From an uncultured Bacteroidota bacterium (GTDB lineage: Bacteria > Bacteroidota > Bacteroidia > Chitinophagales > Chitinophagaceae), in NCBI GenBank assembly GCA_903877645.1, contig CAIRES010000087.1, positions 1 through 41,704 on the forward strand: a stretch of DNA of 41,704 nt, given 5' to 3'. Position numbers and translations under genes: made by a program. How positions within the stretch are numbered: position 1 is the first letter of the stretch; the number at the start of each line of letters is the position of its first letter. This document shows, piece by piece, positions 1 through 8,021 of this stretch. Below the pieces are notes generated by a model that saw only the letters and a list, made by a program, of their open reading frames with translations, ran no database searches and was not told the DNA's origin.

Positions 1-1280
1 CCGGAGCGCGTGTACACTTAAAGAATATTAATGTTCCGCAAAATATCCTTGATCTTGAAAAGAAGATCGAAGACATCAAGCAGGAAAAGAATAAGGTGGT
101 GAAGAGCCAGCGCTTTGAAGAAGCCGCAGCGCTCCGCGACAGGGAAAAACGCCTGGGCGAAGAGCTGGACCGCGCGAAAGCAGAGTGGGAAGAAGAAGCC
201 AAGCACAAGCGCTACCCGATAAACGAAGAAGCAATAGCAGAGGTGATCAGTATGATGACCGGCATACCTGTGATGCGTATGGTGGAAGCCGAAAGCGCCA
301 AGCTGCGCCGTATGGACGAAGACCTGAAAGCTAATGTGGTAGGGCAGGACGAGGCGATCTCTAAAATAGTAAAAGCCATACAGCGGAACCGTGTGGGCCT
401 TAAAGACCCCCGCAAGCCTATTGGCTCTTTCATCTTCCTGGGCCCTACAGGCGTAGGTAAGACAGAGCTGGCCCGTGCACTGGCCCGCTACATGTTCGAC
501 AGCGATGACGCACTGATACGCGTGGACATGAGCGAGTACATGGAAAAATTCTCCCTCAGCCGCCTTATAGGCGCGCCTCCGGGATATGTGGGCTACGAAG
601 AAGGCGGGCAGCTTACCGAAAAGGTACGCCGCAAACCCTACTCTGTAGTGCTGCTGGATGAGATAGAAAAAGCGCACCCGGATATCTTCAATATCATGCT
701 ACAGGTACTGGATGACGGACAGCTCACCGATGGCCTTGGCCGTAAGGTCGATTTTAAGAATACCCTCATCATCATGACCTCCAATATTGGCGCACGCCAA
801 CTGAAGGACTTTGGTGCAGGCGTGGGATTCTCTACTTCAGCAAAAACCGTAAGTGCAGAGGAAAACAGCCGTGGGGTAATAGAAAAGGCACTGAAGCGTA
901 CCTTCTCTCCTGAGTTCCTGAACCGCATTGATGATGTGGTGATCTTCAATTCACTTGAAGAAAAGCATATCAATATGATCATTGACATCATCATGAAGGA
1001 TGTAATGAAGCGCCTGAATAACCTGGGCTTTACAATGGAGCTTACAGAAACTGCAAAGAAGTTCATTGCAGAGAAAGGTTATGATCAGCAGTTTGGTGCC
1101 AGGCCGCTACACAGGGCGATACAGAAGTACCTCGAAGATCCGCTGGCTGAGGAGATACTCAACCACCGCATCAAAGCAGGCGACAATGTAACGGCCGATT
1201 ATGTAGAAGTGGATGGTAAGATCACCTTCAAAATTGATCATACCCCTGCTGCAAAGAAGGAAGAAGAAGAAGCGGCATAA
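1..1280 (+). CDS. clpC: ATP-dependent Clp protease ATP-binding subunit ClpC, C-terminal part (5' end outside window)
   Basis: This is the C-terminal part of a class I Clp/Hsp100 AAA+ unfoldase, which feeds substrates to ClpP in the cytosol. The reading frame is already open at position 3, so the start lies upstream of the window. The fragment begins in the linker after the first AAA+ domain and carries a UVR-type motif (QRFEEAAALRDRE, near 111-150), which favours ClpC over ClpB. The second AAA+ domain follows, with Walker A GPTGVGKTEL (near 440-470), the pore-loop segment GAPPGYVGYEEGG, Walker B VVLLDEIEKAHPD and sensor 1 TSNIGAR. The D2-small domain with RFSPEFLNRID-like and GARPLHRAI signatures completes it. 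The C-terminus is a short Lys/Glu/Ala tail. It converges on the TonB receptor gene across a shared terminator. Confidence 0.95.
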   Translation, partial: GARVHLKNINVPQNILDLEKKIEDIKQEKNKVVKSQRFEEAAALRDREKRLGEELDRAKAEWEEEAKHKRYPINEEAIAEVISMMTGIPVMRMVEAESAKLRRMDEDLKANVVGQDEAISKIVKAIQRNRVGLKDPRKPIGSFIFLGPTGVGKTELARALARYMFDSDDALIRVDMSEYMEKFSLSRLIGAPPGYVGYEEGGQLTEKVRRKPYSVVLLDEIEKAHPDIFNIMLQVLDDGQLTDGLGRKVDFKNTLIIMTSNIGARQLKDFGAGVGFSTSAKTVSAEENSRGVIEKALKRTFSPEFLNRIDDVVIFNSLEEKHINMIIDIIMKDVMKRLNNLGFTMELTETAKKFIAEKGYDQQFGARPLHRAIQKYLEDPLAEEILNHRIKAGDNVTADYVEVDGKITFKIDHTPAAKKEEEEAA

Positions 1281-1299
1281 CCAATCGCTCAATATTTAT

Positions 1300-1337
1300 A
1301 AAATACAAACGGCCTCAAATGAGGCCGTTTGTATTTT
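1300..1337. terminator. Bidirectional intrinsic terminator between clpC and the TonB receptor gene
   Basis: A perfect 18-bp inverted repeat (1300-1317 pairing with 1320-1337) has a GC-rich core (GGCCTCA/TGAGGCC) flanked by A-rich and T-rich ends on both strands. It sits between two converging genes and can end transcription from either side. Confidence 0.92.
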
Positions 1338-1354
1338 GATCCATTTATAGGATC

Positions 1355-3655
1355 TTAGAATTTGTATGTAGCGCTCAACTTGAGAAAGAAAGGAGTACCC
1401 GGTGTATAGCAAACATCTGTTTTGGAAGTTGGTTCCAACGTACCATTAGGGTATTTGAGCCTGGTTTCAGTGGCAAACTGGGCCTCATTCCATTGTACGT
1501 TGAAGAGGTTTTGAATCTGCGCACCAAATTCATAATGTTTGCGGCTGTAATTGACCACTGCATCAAATACTGTGTAGCCAAGTGCAGTGAGGGTATTGTC
1601 TTCATTGGCAGGCCTGTCGCCTATATGCCTGTAGCGCAAGCCTGCGGCCAGGTACTTGTTGATCTTCACCGTAGCGCCACCTATAGATGTAAATGAAGGA
1701 GCAAGTGGTATATAGTCTTGGCCGGCTGGCTGATCTATAGCCCGGCCATGTGCATAATTCATATCGACATCAAAATATAGCCATTTAAACGGCTCGTACC
1801 TTACAGAAAAGTCCACACCATACCTCCTTGTTCTGCCCCCGGTATCTATAACAGCCACATCTCCATTGTAAGTATATTCCTGCTGCAGGTCGAGGCGCCA
1901 AAGGGCAAGTGAAACGAGTAGTTTGCTATAAGGCTTAATGACGATACCCAGATCGTGTGAAAAAGCCTGCGGAATAGTGTTCGTCACAATAGCATTGCCT
2001 CCTAACTGCTCGCCAAGTGCCATGGTGCGGGTATCATTGGTATGAAACCCTGTACCATAGCTATAATAGATACGTGCAGTGTTGCTTATGTTGTAGTAGA
2101 TGCCTGCTTTGGGGCTGAATCTTCCGTTGTTGAATACACTTGACATCCTGTCGGCAGGCAGTTTATTATCATACTCCTGTATGAACTGATCATAGCGAAT
2201 ACCAAAGTTCATCACGAGCTGTGGCAATAAAAATATCTTCTGGCCTGCATAACCGAAGATATTGGTTTCATGTACGTCGCCAAGCTCTATTGGGTTTAGT
2301 GTTATGGACTGGTTGAGCGTATGGCTCAGTTCATCATTCATTACATCGTCATACCTTAGCCCCATGCCTGCTTGTGTAGCCATTTTCAGGCGCGCAAAGG
2401 TATAGTTGGTTGTGTATTCGCTGTTATACCCGGTCATTATTCTCTTCTCGGCCTGGTGTATCTGATCGCCATTTACAGAATCGGTGAGGAAATAGGTGAA
2501 ATCGGAATAAAGACTGAATGTATAATAAGTGAGGTACACATTTGTTTTAAAGTAGCTGTTGCTATTGATGCTCTGAAAATATTGCAGGTTCATATTATAC
2601 CTGCTGGTATTGCCGCCTTCGGGATCTATGTCGCCATAGCGGTCTATGATCCCTTCTGAAACAGCGCGTGTGGGTATCTGCCCTGAGGCACTCCAAAAAG
2701 AATTAAAACCGGATAGTGTGAGTGTCAGTATTTTGTTGGAAGAGATGTAATCGGTGTACTTACCCACCAGGTTAAATTTGTTGAAATTCTGAGACAGGTC
2801 GAAGTAGCTGCGGTTATAGCCATATTCAGCCATTATGTAAGCATCCTGGTGTGCATTCTGTGATTGTTCTTTATTGATGAGGTTGATGCCTGCTACTGTT
2901 CGGAAGTAATCATACATACCGCCATCTACTTTTACAAAACTATTGTCGAGTGCATTAATTGTTTTAAATGCTACATACCCTGCTGTACACAGATCGCCTT
3001 TATCCACCTGGTAAGGCCCTTTTCCATAGTCCACTTCTCTTACAGATTCCGGTATGATAAAGTGTGTATCCGCAAACCCTTGGCCATGGGCATGTGATAC
3101 CATATTCACCGGCATATTGTCCACACTTACATTTACATCTGTGCCATGGTCACAATCAAACCCACGCAGAAATATCTGCTCTGCTTTGCCGCCACCCTGG
3201 TGTTGTGCCGTGAAAAGTCCCGGCACGAGACGCAGCAGATCCTGGCTGCTATTCACGGGCCTCATCTTCAGATCAAGCCCACTAATGCTGCTGAGGTTCA
3301 GATCCTTTTTAGCATTGATAGATACTTCCTGCAACTTTACAGACGATACTGCAAGATGATAAGAAAGTTCTGTGATTACACCGTCTTCAACCTTTATTTC
3401 ATCCTCTATATTGGCATATCCCACACTGGTGACGATGATCTTGTACTTACCGGGTTCTATGTCTTTAATAAAGAATTTGCCAAAGGCATCTGTGAGGCCG
3501 CTGCTGTTGGTAGCGCTTATATATATTGCTGCGCCATCTACAGGCTTTTTTGTGTTGGCATCATACACGATTCCTCTTATGCTACCGGTGTGTGCAAAAG
3601 CAGCGGGAGCAGCCAAGAGTAATAGAACTAAGAAAATGTATGCAGTTTGTTTCAT
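1355..3655 (-). CDS. TonB-dependent receptor with carboxypeptidase-like regulatory N-domain
   Basis: This is an outer membrane active transporter of 766 residues. A signal peptide ends near AFA-HT (residue 21). A CarboxypepD_reg-like beta-sandwich follows at about 24-103, then a plug domain at about 110-230 and a 22-strand barrel that ends in the aromatic C-terminus TYKF. The plug is rich in histidine where it should face the ligand: DCDHGTD (H170) and SHAHGQGFADTH (H188, H190, H198). That pattern suggests a metal or metal-complex ligand, but the substrate is not proven. The gene lies 156 bp downstream of the HupE-like gene and is probably co-regulated with it. An inverted repeat at 3727-3753 sits in the leader. 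The family assignment is firm and the substrate is inference. Confidence 0.92.
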   Translation of the reverse strand: MKQTAYIFLVLLLLAAPAAFAHTGSIRGIVYDANTKKPVDGAAIYISATNSSGLTDAFGKFFIKDIEPGKYKIIVTSVGYANIEDEIKVEDGVITELSYHLAVSSVKLQEVSINAKKDLNLSSISGLDLKMRPVNSSQDLLRLVPGLFTAQHQGGGKAEQIFLRGFDCDHGTDVNVSVDNMPVNMVSHAHGQGFADTHFIIPESVREVDYGKGPYQVDKGDLCTAGYVAFKTINALDNSFVKVDGGMYDYFRTVAGINLINKEQSQNAHQDAYIMAEYGYNRSYFDLSQNFNKFNLVGKYTDYISSNKILTLTLSGFNSFWSASGQIPTRAVSEGIIDRYGDIDPEGGNTSRYNMNLQYFQSINSNSYFKTNVYLTYYTFSLYSDFTYFLTDSVNGDQIHQAEKRIMTGYNSEYTTNYTFARLKMATQAGMGLRYDDVMNDELSHTLNQSITLNPIELGDVHETNIFGYAGQKIFLLPQLVMNFGIRYDQFIQEYDNKLPADRMSSVFNNGRFSPKAGIYYNISNTARIYYSYGTGFHTNDTRTMALGEQLGGNAIVTNTIPQAFSHDLGIVIKPYSKLLVSLALWRLDLQQEYTYNGDVAVIDTGGRTRRYGVDFSVRYEPFKWLYFDVDMNYAHGRAIDQPAGQDYIPLAPSFTSIGGATVKINKYLAAGLRYRHIGDRPANEDNTLTALGYTVFDAVVNYSRKHYEFGAQIQNLFNVQWNEAQFATETRLKYPNGTLEPTSKTDVCYTPGTPFFLKLSATYKF

Positions 3656-3726
3656 TCAAAAAATACGTTCTGAGATCATACACAATAAAAGTAAAGAGTC
3701 GGGTAAAAGCGAACTGTTATTTTGGG

Positions 3727-3753
3727 GTATCTACAAACAACTGTTGCAGATAC
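3727..3753. promoter_or_regulatory. Inverted repeat upstream of the TonB receptor gene, candidate operator
   Basis: The outer arms GTATCT and AGATAC (3727-3732 and 3748-3753) enclose a second small palindrome, CAAC-T-GTTG. No T-run follows on the minus strand, so it does not look like a terminator. It lies about 70-100 bp upstream of the receptor start codon, where an operator would be expected. No specific regulator can be named. Confidence 0.35.
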
Positions 3754-3811
3754 TTGTTTATATACGCAAACGCATGTCTTAAAGTTCTTGCGGTCAGCTA
3801 TTCTTATTTGA

Positions 3812-4468
3812 TCAAACTAAGAAGATACGTTCCACCGTCCACCATGAGGCAACCAGTGCAATGACCACGCTGATAGGAATAACAATGCGTCTGCGGTACC
3901 ATATCTTGCCTGAGAATGACCTGGCAACAATGAAATAAAGAAAGAGGATAATAGTCAACTGTCCTATTTCCACACCCACGTTAAAGCTGATCAGCGCTGT
4001 GGCAAAGGCATACTGTGGCATCCCCAGTTGCGACAAGGCACCAGCAAAGCCCATGCCATGCACCATACCGAAGAGAAAGACCATCACCAGCCGCCAGGGC
4101 TTCACCTTATTGGAATAAATATTCTCAATAGCAAGGAATACTATGGACAGCGCTATGAGGGGTTCTATCACATTTGCCGGCGGCTTGATGATGCCATACA
4201 TCGCCAGCCCAAGGGTAAGGGAATGTGCCAGTGTGAACATAGAGGCTTGCAGGATCACCTGCTTAAGATCAGAATTCAGAAAGAAGACACAGGTAATAAA
4301 AAGTATGTGGTCAAAACCCAGCGGGATAATGTGCTGAAATCCTAATACAAGATATCTCCAGAACACTGTGTCTCCGCTCATCTTCTCCAGCTCATAATTG
4401 ATCACATGAGCCTGGAGGGCCGATGATGCCATTACAAGTAGTAATATGGCCAGCAGGTACTTTTTCAT
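3812..4468 (-). CDS. HupE/UreJ-type integral membrane protein
   Basis: This is a 218-residue inner membrane protein with a signal-like first segment (residues 1-20, ending LQA-H) and about six further hydrophobic segments. It shows the family's histidine and acidic signatures: GFQHIIPLGFDHILF near residues 43-57, FTLAHSLTLGLA, a conserved IEPLIALSI and AIEN stretch, and MVHGMGFAGAL. HupE and UreJ relatives are linked to nickel or cobalt movement across membranes, and this subfamily (HupE_UreJ_2) is poorly characterised. It starts 2 bp after the stop of the TPR lipoprotein gene, which implies translational coupling. Neither a hydrogenase nor a urease gene is in the window, so any metal role must serve something else. 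Confidence 0.82.
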   Translation of the reverse strand: MKKYLLAILLLVMASSALQAHVINYELEKMSGDTVFWRYLVLGFQHIIPLGFDHILFITCVFFLNSDLKQVILQASMFTLAHSLTLGLAMYGIIKPPANVIEPLIALSIVFLAIENIYSNKVKPWRLVMVFLFGMVHGMGFAGALSQLGMPQYAFATALISFNVGVEIGQLTIILFLYFIVARSFSGKIWYRRRIVIPISVVIALVASWWTVERIFLV

Positions 4469-4470
4469 CG

Positions 4471-5811
4471 TTAGTTAGCTGCTACAGCAGGTGTTTTAGC
4501 CCGGTTGATCACGAGTTGGTCCACGAACGGATTGATGGCTAATCCATGTTGCATCAGCTCATTACCTTTTATGTTATCACCACTGTTGGCATAGATCACC
4601 CCTGCTACATACAGGTAGCTGCCATTCTGTGTTTTGGTAGCCAGCATTTTATCGGCATGTACTTTTGCATTGGCATAGTCGCCTTTCAGGTAGTATATCC
4701 AAGCTGCCAGCTCATTTGCGTCTATGTTTTCGGGACGCATAGCGAGGTCGGTATTTGCAAATTGCAACGCCTTATCATACTGGCCTGCATTCATATAGGC
4801 CGTAGCCAGCTCCCGGCTTACATTATGCTTTACGGGTGCATCTTTTGGTTCGTCTCTCTGCCCTTGTTCCAACAGGCTCACCACGTCATTGCGGGTATCT
4901 TTGGCTTTCGCAGCATCTCCGTTCAGTTCATATAAGTCAGCAAGCAGGGATACAAAAGCTACTTCACTCCTTATCTGTATTGCTTTTTTAGTAAACTCTA
5001 TGGCACCGGCATAGTCTTTGCGCGCTTTTGCTACCCTGGCCATGCCTATTATAGCAAAAGGATAATCGGGCCTGTATACCAATGAAGAGCGATATATGAT
5101 TGATGCGCTGTCGGCATTACCAATATTCAGGTACAGGTCGGCGAGGTTAGTACGCGCCCACTCTGTAGATTCCATACCCGGCACACCGGCATCTACCGCC
5201 ATTTTCATGGCTTCAATTGCGCCTGCATTCTGCCCATATATCTGCCTGAGGTAAGATGCCCGGGAATAGGACCGCAGATCGGGGCGTATGCTGATCATCT
5301 GGTCGCAGTCTTTTACTGCCTCGTCATAGTTGCCCATTTCCACATTAGCATCCACCAGGGCACCGTAAATACCTGAGTTGTAGGTATTCATACTCACGCC
5401 CTGCTTTGCCGCAGCAAGAGCATCTTTGAATTGATGCATATTGAGCAGCACAGCAGATTTAAGGCTCAATGCCTGGAACATGATGTCCTTATTACCGGTA
5501 TTGCTACCCGTTACCATATCCAGCATTTTCACAGCGGCATTAGAATAATAGCTGTTGTTGCCTGTCACACGGCCTTCAGCTATGAATGCGCTGGCGAGGT
5601 TCACATACTGTTGCAGATCATCAGGATTTTTTTTCAGCGCTGCTTTTGCTTTATTATATGTTTCGATGATAGTGGCTTTCTCGTTATCAGGGCCCATAGC
5701 CTTCGGGCGCTCCAGGAGAGCAGGTATAGCGTCCTGCTGCTTGCAGGATGTTAAAAATAGGCTGTTACCACAGCACAATACTACTAGTAAATAAAGAATG
5801 GACCTTTTCAT
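4471..5811 (-). CDS. TPR-repeat lipoprotein
   Basis: This is a 446-residue predicted lipoprotein. The ATG at 5811 is preferred over an in-frame TTG at 5832 because it gives a normal lipoprotein signal: a basic start (MKR), a hydrophobic core and the lipobox LTSC with the lipidated cysteine at residue 23. The mature part is helical and built of tetratricopeptide-like repeats, for example AAWIYYLKGDYANAKVHADK and NLADLYLNIGNADSASIIY. TPR lipoproteins usually act as scaffolds or adaptors at the outer membrane or periplasm. It is closely coupled to the HupE-like gene downstream (2-bp gap). Its partner is probably one of the products of this cluster, which is inference. Confidence 0.85.
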   Translation of the reverse strand: MKRSILYLLVVLCCGNSLFLTSCKQQDAIPALLERPKAMGPDNEKATIIETYNKAKAALKKNPDDLQQYVNLASAFIAEGRVTGNNSYYSNAAVKMLDMVTGSNTGNKDIMFQALSLKSAVLLNMHQFKDALAAAKQGVSMNTYNSGIYGALVDANVEMGNYDEAVKDCDQMISIRPDLRSYSRASYLRQIYGQNAGAIEAMKMAVDAGVPGMESTEWARTNLADLYLNIGNADSASIIYRSSLVYRPDYPFAIIGMARVAKARKDYAGAIEFTKKAIQIRSEVAFVSLLADLYELNGDAAKAKDTRNDVVSLLEQGQRDEPKDAPVKHNVSRELATAYMNAGQYDKALQFANTDLAMRPENIDANELAAWIYYLKGDYANAKVHADKMLATKTQNGSYLYVAGVIYANSGDNIKGNELMQHGLAINPFVDQLVINRAKTPAVAAN

Positions 5812-5922
5812 TATTTGGTTGTTTTTGTACAATCATATACGAGCACAACACCATTATTGTTTTGTTGGAAGATAATAATCCGGAAATAGCCTGAAAACAA
5901 CCTGCTTTGGAGCCGGTTATAC

Positions 5923-5951
5923 AAAAAAGGGCCGGGAATATCCCGACCCTT
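5923..5951 (-). terminator. Intrinsic terminator after the DUF4331/T9SS gene
   Basis: On the minus strand an 11-bp stem (AAGGGTCGGGA pairing with TCCCGGCCCTT, one G-T or mismatched pair, 3-nt loop) is followed by a run of T residues. It lies 22 bp past the stop codon of the DUF4331 gene. It separates the two DUF4331 genes from the TPR-HupE-TonB genes into a second transcription unit, or lets them be expressed at a lower level by read-through. Confidence 0.8.
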
Positions 5952-5972
5952 CTGCAAAGATACAATGGCCCA

Positions 5973-7994
5973 TTAGTGTATCTTCACTATCTTCTGAGAC
6001 TCTACTTTTTCACCATTGAGCGATAATACAGCAACATAATTACCTATTGCCAGGCCTGAAGTATTGAGCTGTTGGGTATAGTCGCCGGGAGTTTTATTTC
6101 CTGCTTCTATTACGCTTACTGTCCGGCCGTTAATATCCATCACCTGTATAGTCACTTTGCCGCTCACATCCAGTTTGTAACGGAACGATACCTGGTTGCT
6201 GAACGGATTAGGGAATGCGTTCATGACTATTTCAGGAGTAGCGAGGTTCAGATTGGCCACACCTTCGGTAGGTCCGGTGTATTCGCTGCCTGTAAAGCCC
6301 GGCCATGGGTCTTGTACATACGGGAAGCATGATTTGAAAGTGGTATCATTATGTGTAATACCTGCATTGAAACCAAGTACATTGGTCAGATCAGTAGTTA
6401 CAGGAGAACCCGTACCGGTATAATCGTCATACCATAGGCCTATAGCAGCAAGCGCCACACCTGATACCGCCTGCAATTCAATAGTGGTCACATCATCCTC
6501 CAGCCTGCGGCCATTGGGGAAACCATCCATGTTGGGTATGAACTGTATGGCAGTTGATGTATTGAACCTGGAATCTGTAAGGCCCAATGCTGCCGCGGAG
6601 ATAATACCCAGTGAACTGAAGTCTCTGCTCGACCTGTCTGTAACCGGCACCGCCATGTTCAGGCGCAGCATGTCGCACAAGGTAGGAAGGAAGTTATTGA
6701 TGAATGGCTTACCTGCTGCCAGCGGGTTGCCGGCCGGCTTTCCGGTAGCCAGTTGGTAAGGAGCCAGGTTAGGCACACCTGTGTAGAATATAGGAAGTAT
6801 ATCTACCGCACGCGGGCTGGTAGAATCGGGCAACAAAATAGTACCGAAAACAGCATCATCGAGCGCTGTACCTGCTACTGCCCCTGAGCCTTTCAGTGAC
6901 CATAGTCCCTTCTTAGTATTCCTGAAGTCAAATGCTCCTAGTGAATTAGTCTGTATACGGAGTGCAGCAAGGCCCGGTACCGCAGTGCCGAATGCCGAAG
7001 CGTCCATATATAAAGCCAGTTCAGGATTTTCAAAGTTAGGGATGTATGCACCATCACCTGTGTAAGGGTTAGTGCCATTCCATCTGTCCTTCATGCCTAT
7101 TGGTATCACCACTTCATTTGTCAGTGGCATGCCCAGGCGCGAAACCTGTACCCATGCTCCTGATGTAGTAGGCTGGCCACCTGTGGCGCTCAGTGTAGTG
7201 ATCGCCGGCCTGCTCGCTGATGCCCATACACCTATCACGAAATTAGGATCAAGAATACTGGTAGCAGAAGCAGTAGTAAGGCCGGTCTTCTGCAAAGTCG
7301 AGATCGGTATTTCCAGCACTATGCTGTGGCAGTTGAATTTTGCCAGGCCATCCCGGCCGGCAGTACGGAAACCACCCACATCAAATGCACCGCCCAGGTC
7401 TACAAAGAACGGATCATCCACCGGGCCGCAAAACAGCTTTTCGCCTGTTGATGCGGTGCCTATTGCTGCAGTCATTAGTGCATCATAAGAAGCCGCGCCT
7501 AAGCCTACAGCACTGCTGATAGAGCGTGGGCCAATATTGGGCGGCGGAACGATACCATTGGTTATAATAGTAGTCCATGTTGTTCCTCCATCAAGGCTAC
7601 GCTGGCACGTATAAACATCCTTGATATTCTGCTTGCCGAGGCGAATGTTGAAGAACGTAGTGGTATCTTCATTTACCTGTGTGAATGTGAACCTGTAAGT
7701 GATATCATCCGTTGTACCCGTCGCTTTGTTCTTGATGTGTATCTCGTAGCGGATATTCGTACCGAAGTTATACCAGTTAGGGCCGCCCGCAGGGTGCTCA
7801 AAAGGTATATAGTTGGCTATGATCACGATCTTGCTGCTGTCGCACGGACTCCTGAATGCATAGAGGTCTGTATTATCAGCCAACGGATCGTTGGAGATCA
7901 GTGGCGCTTCCCTGTGGGAAGATGCTATGGCACTTACCTGCGGTAACAGGCAGATAGCCACGGCTATTAAAAACTTGTTTATAGTATTTTTCAT
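5973..7994 (-). CDS. DUF4331 protein with T9SS C-terminal sorting domain
   Basis: This is a 673-residue exported protein. The signal peptide is about 1-24. The mature protein starts with the family hallmark SHREAPLI (26-33), then DPLADNTDLYAF. The DUF4331 body runs to about residue 580. The last about 80 residues (from 592, NAFPNPFSNQ to IVKIH) form a Por-secretion-type sorting domain: PNPF start, MDINGR turn and a GNYVAVL strand. The type IX secretion system should therefore deliver it to the cell surface or medium. DUF4331 has no established biochemical activity. It follows its paralogue with a 27-bp gap and is probably translated from the same mRNA. Confidence 0.88.
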   Translation of the reverse strand: MKNTINKFLIAVAICLLPQVSAIASSHREAPLISNDPLADNTDLYAFRSPCDSSKIVIIANYIPFEHPAGGPNWYNFGTNIRYEIHIKNKATGTTDDITYRFTFTQVNEDTTTFFNIRLGKQNIKDVYTCQRSLDGGTTWTTIITNGIVPPPNIGPRSISSAVGLGAASYDALMTAAIGTASTGEKLFCGPVDDPFFVDLGGAFDVGGFRTAGRDGLAKFNCHSIVLEIPISTLQKTGLTTASATSILDPNFVIGVWASASRPAITTLSATGGQPTTSGAWVQVSRLGMPLTNEVVIPIGMKDRWNGTNPYTGDGAYIPNFENPELALYMDASAFGTAVPGLAALRIQTNSLGAFDFRNTKKGLWSLKGSGAVAGTALDDAVFGTILLPDSTSPRAVDILPIFYTGVPNLAPYQLATGKPAGNPLAAGKPFINNFLPTLCDMLRLNMAVPVTDRSSRDFSSLGIISAAALGLTDSRFNTSTAIQFIPNMDGFPNGRRLEDDVTTIELQAVSGVALAAIGLWYDDYTGTGSPVTTDLTNVLGFNAGITHNDTTFKSCFPYVQDPWPGFTGSEYTGPTEGVANLNLATPEIVMNAFPNPFSNQVSFRYKLDVSGKVTIQVMDINGRTVSVIEAGNKTPGDYTQQLNTSGLAIGNYVAVLSLNGEKVESQKIVKIH

Positions 7995-8021
7995 TTGAAT
8001 GATTTTTAGTTGATAAATGAA

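Noticed and set aside
18-677. Long open frame on the minus strand opposite clpC
   Set aside because: It lies antisense to a well-supported conserved gene, has low-complexity aromatic composition and no recognisable motif or signal.
1-1280. ClpB instead of ClpC
   Set aside because: The UVR-like QRFEEAAALRDRE segment and the short linker between domains are typical of ClpC. ClpB has a long coiled-coil middle domain not seen here, although the missing first half leaves some doubt.
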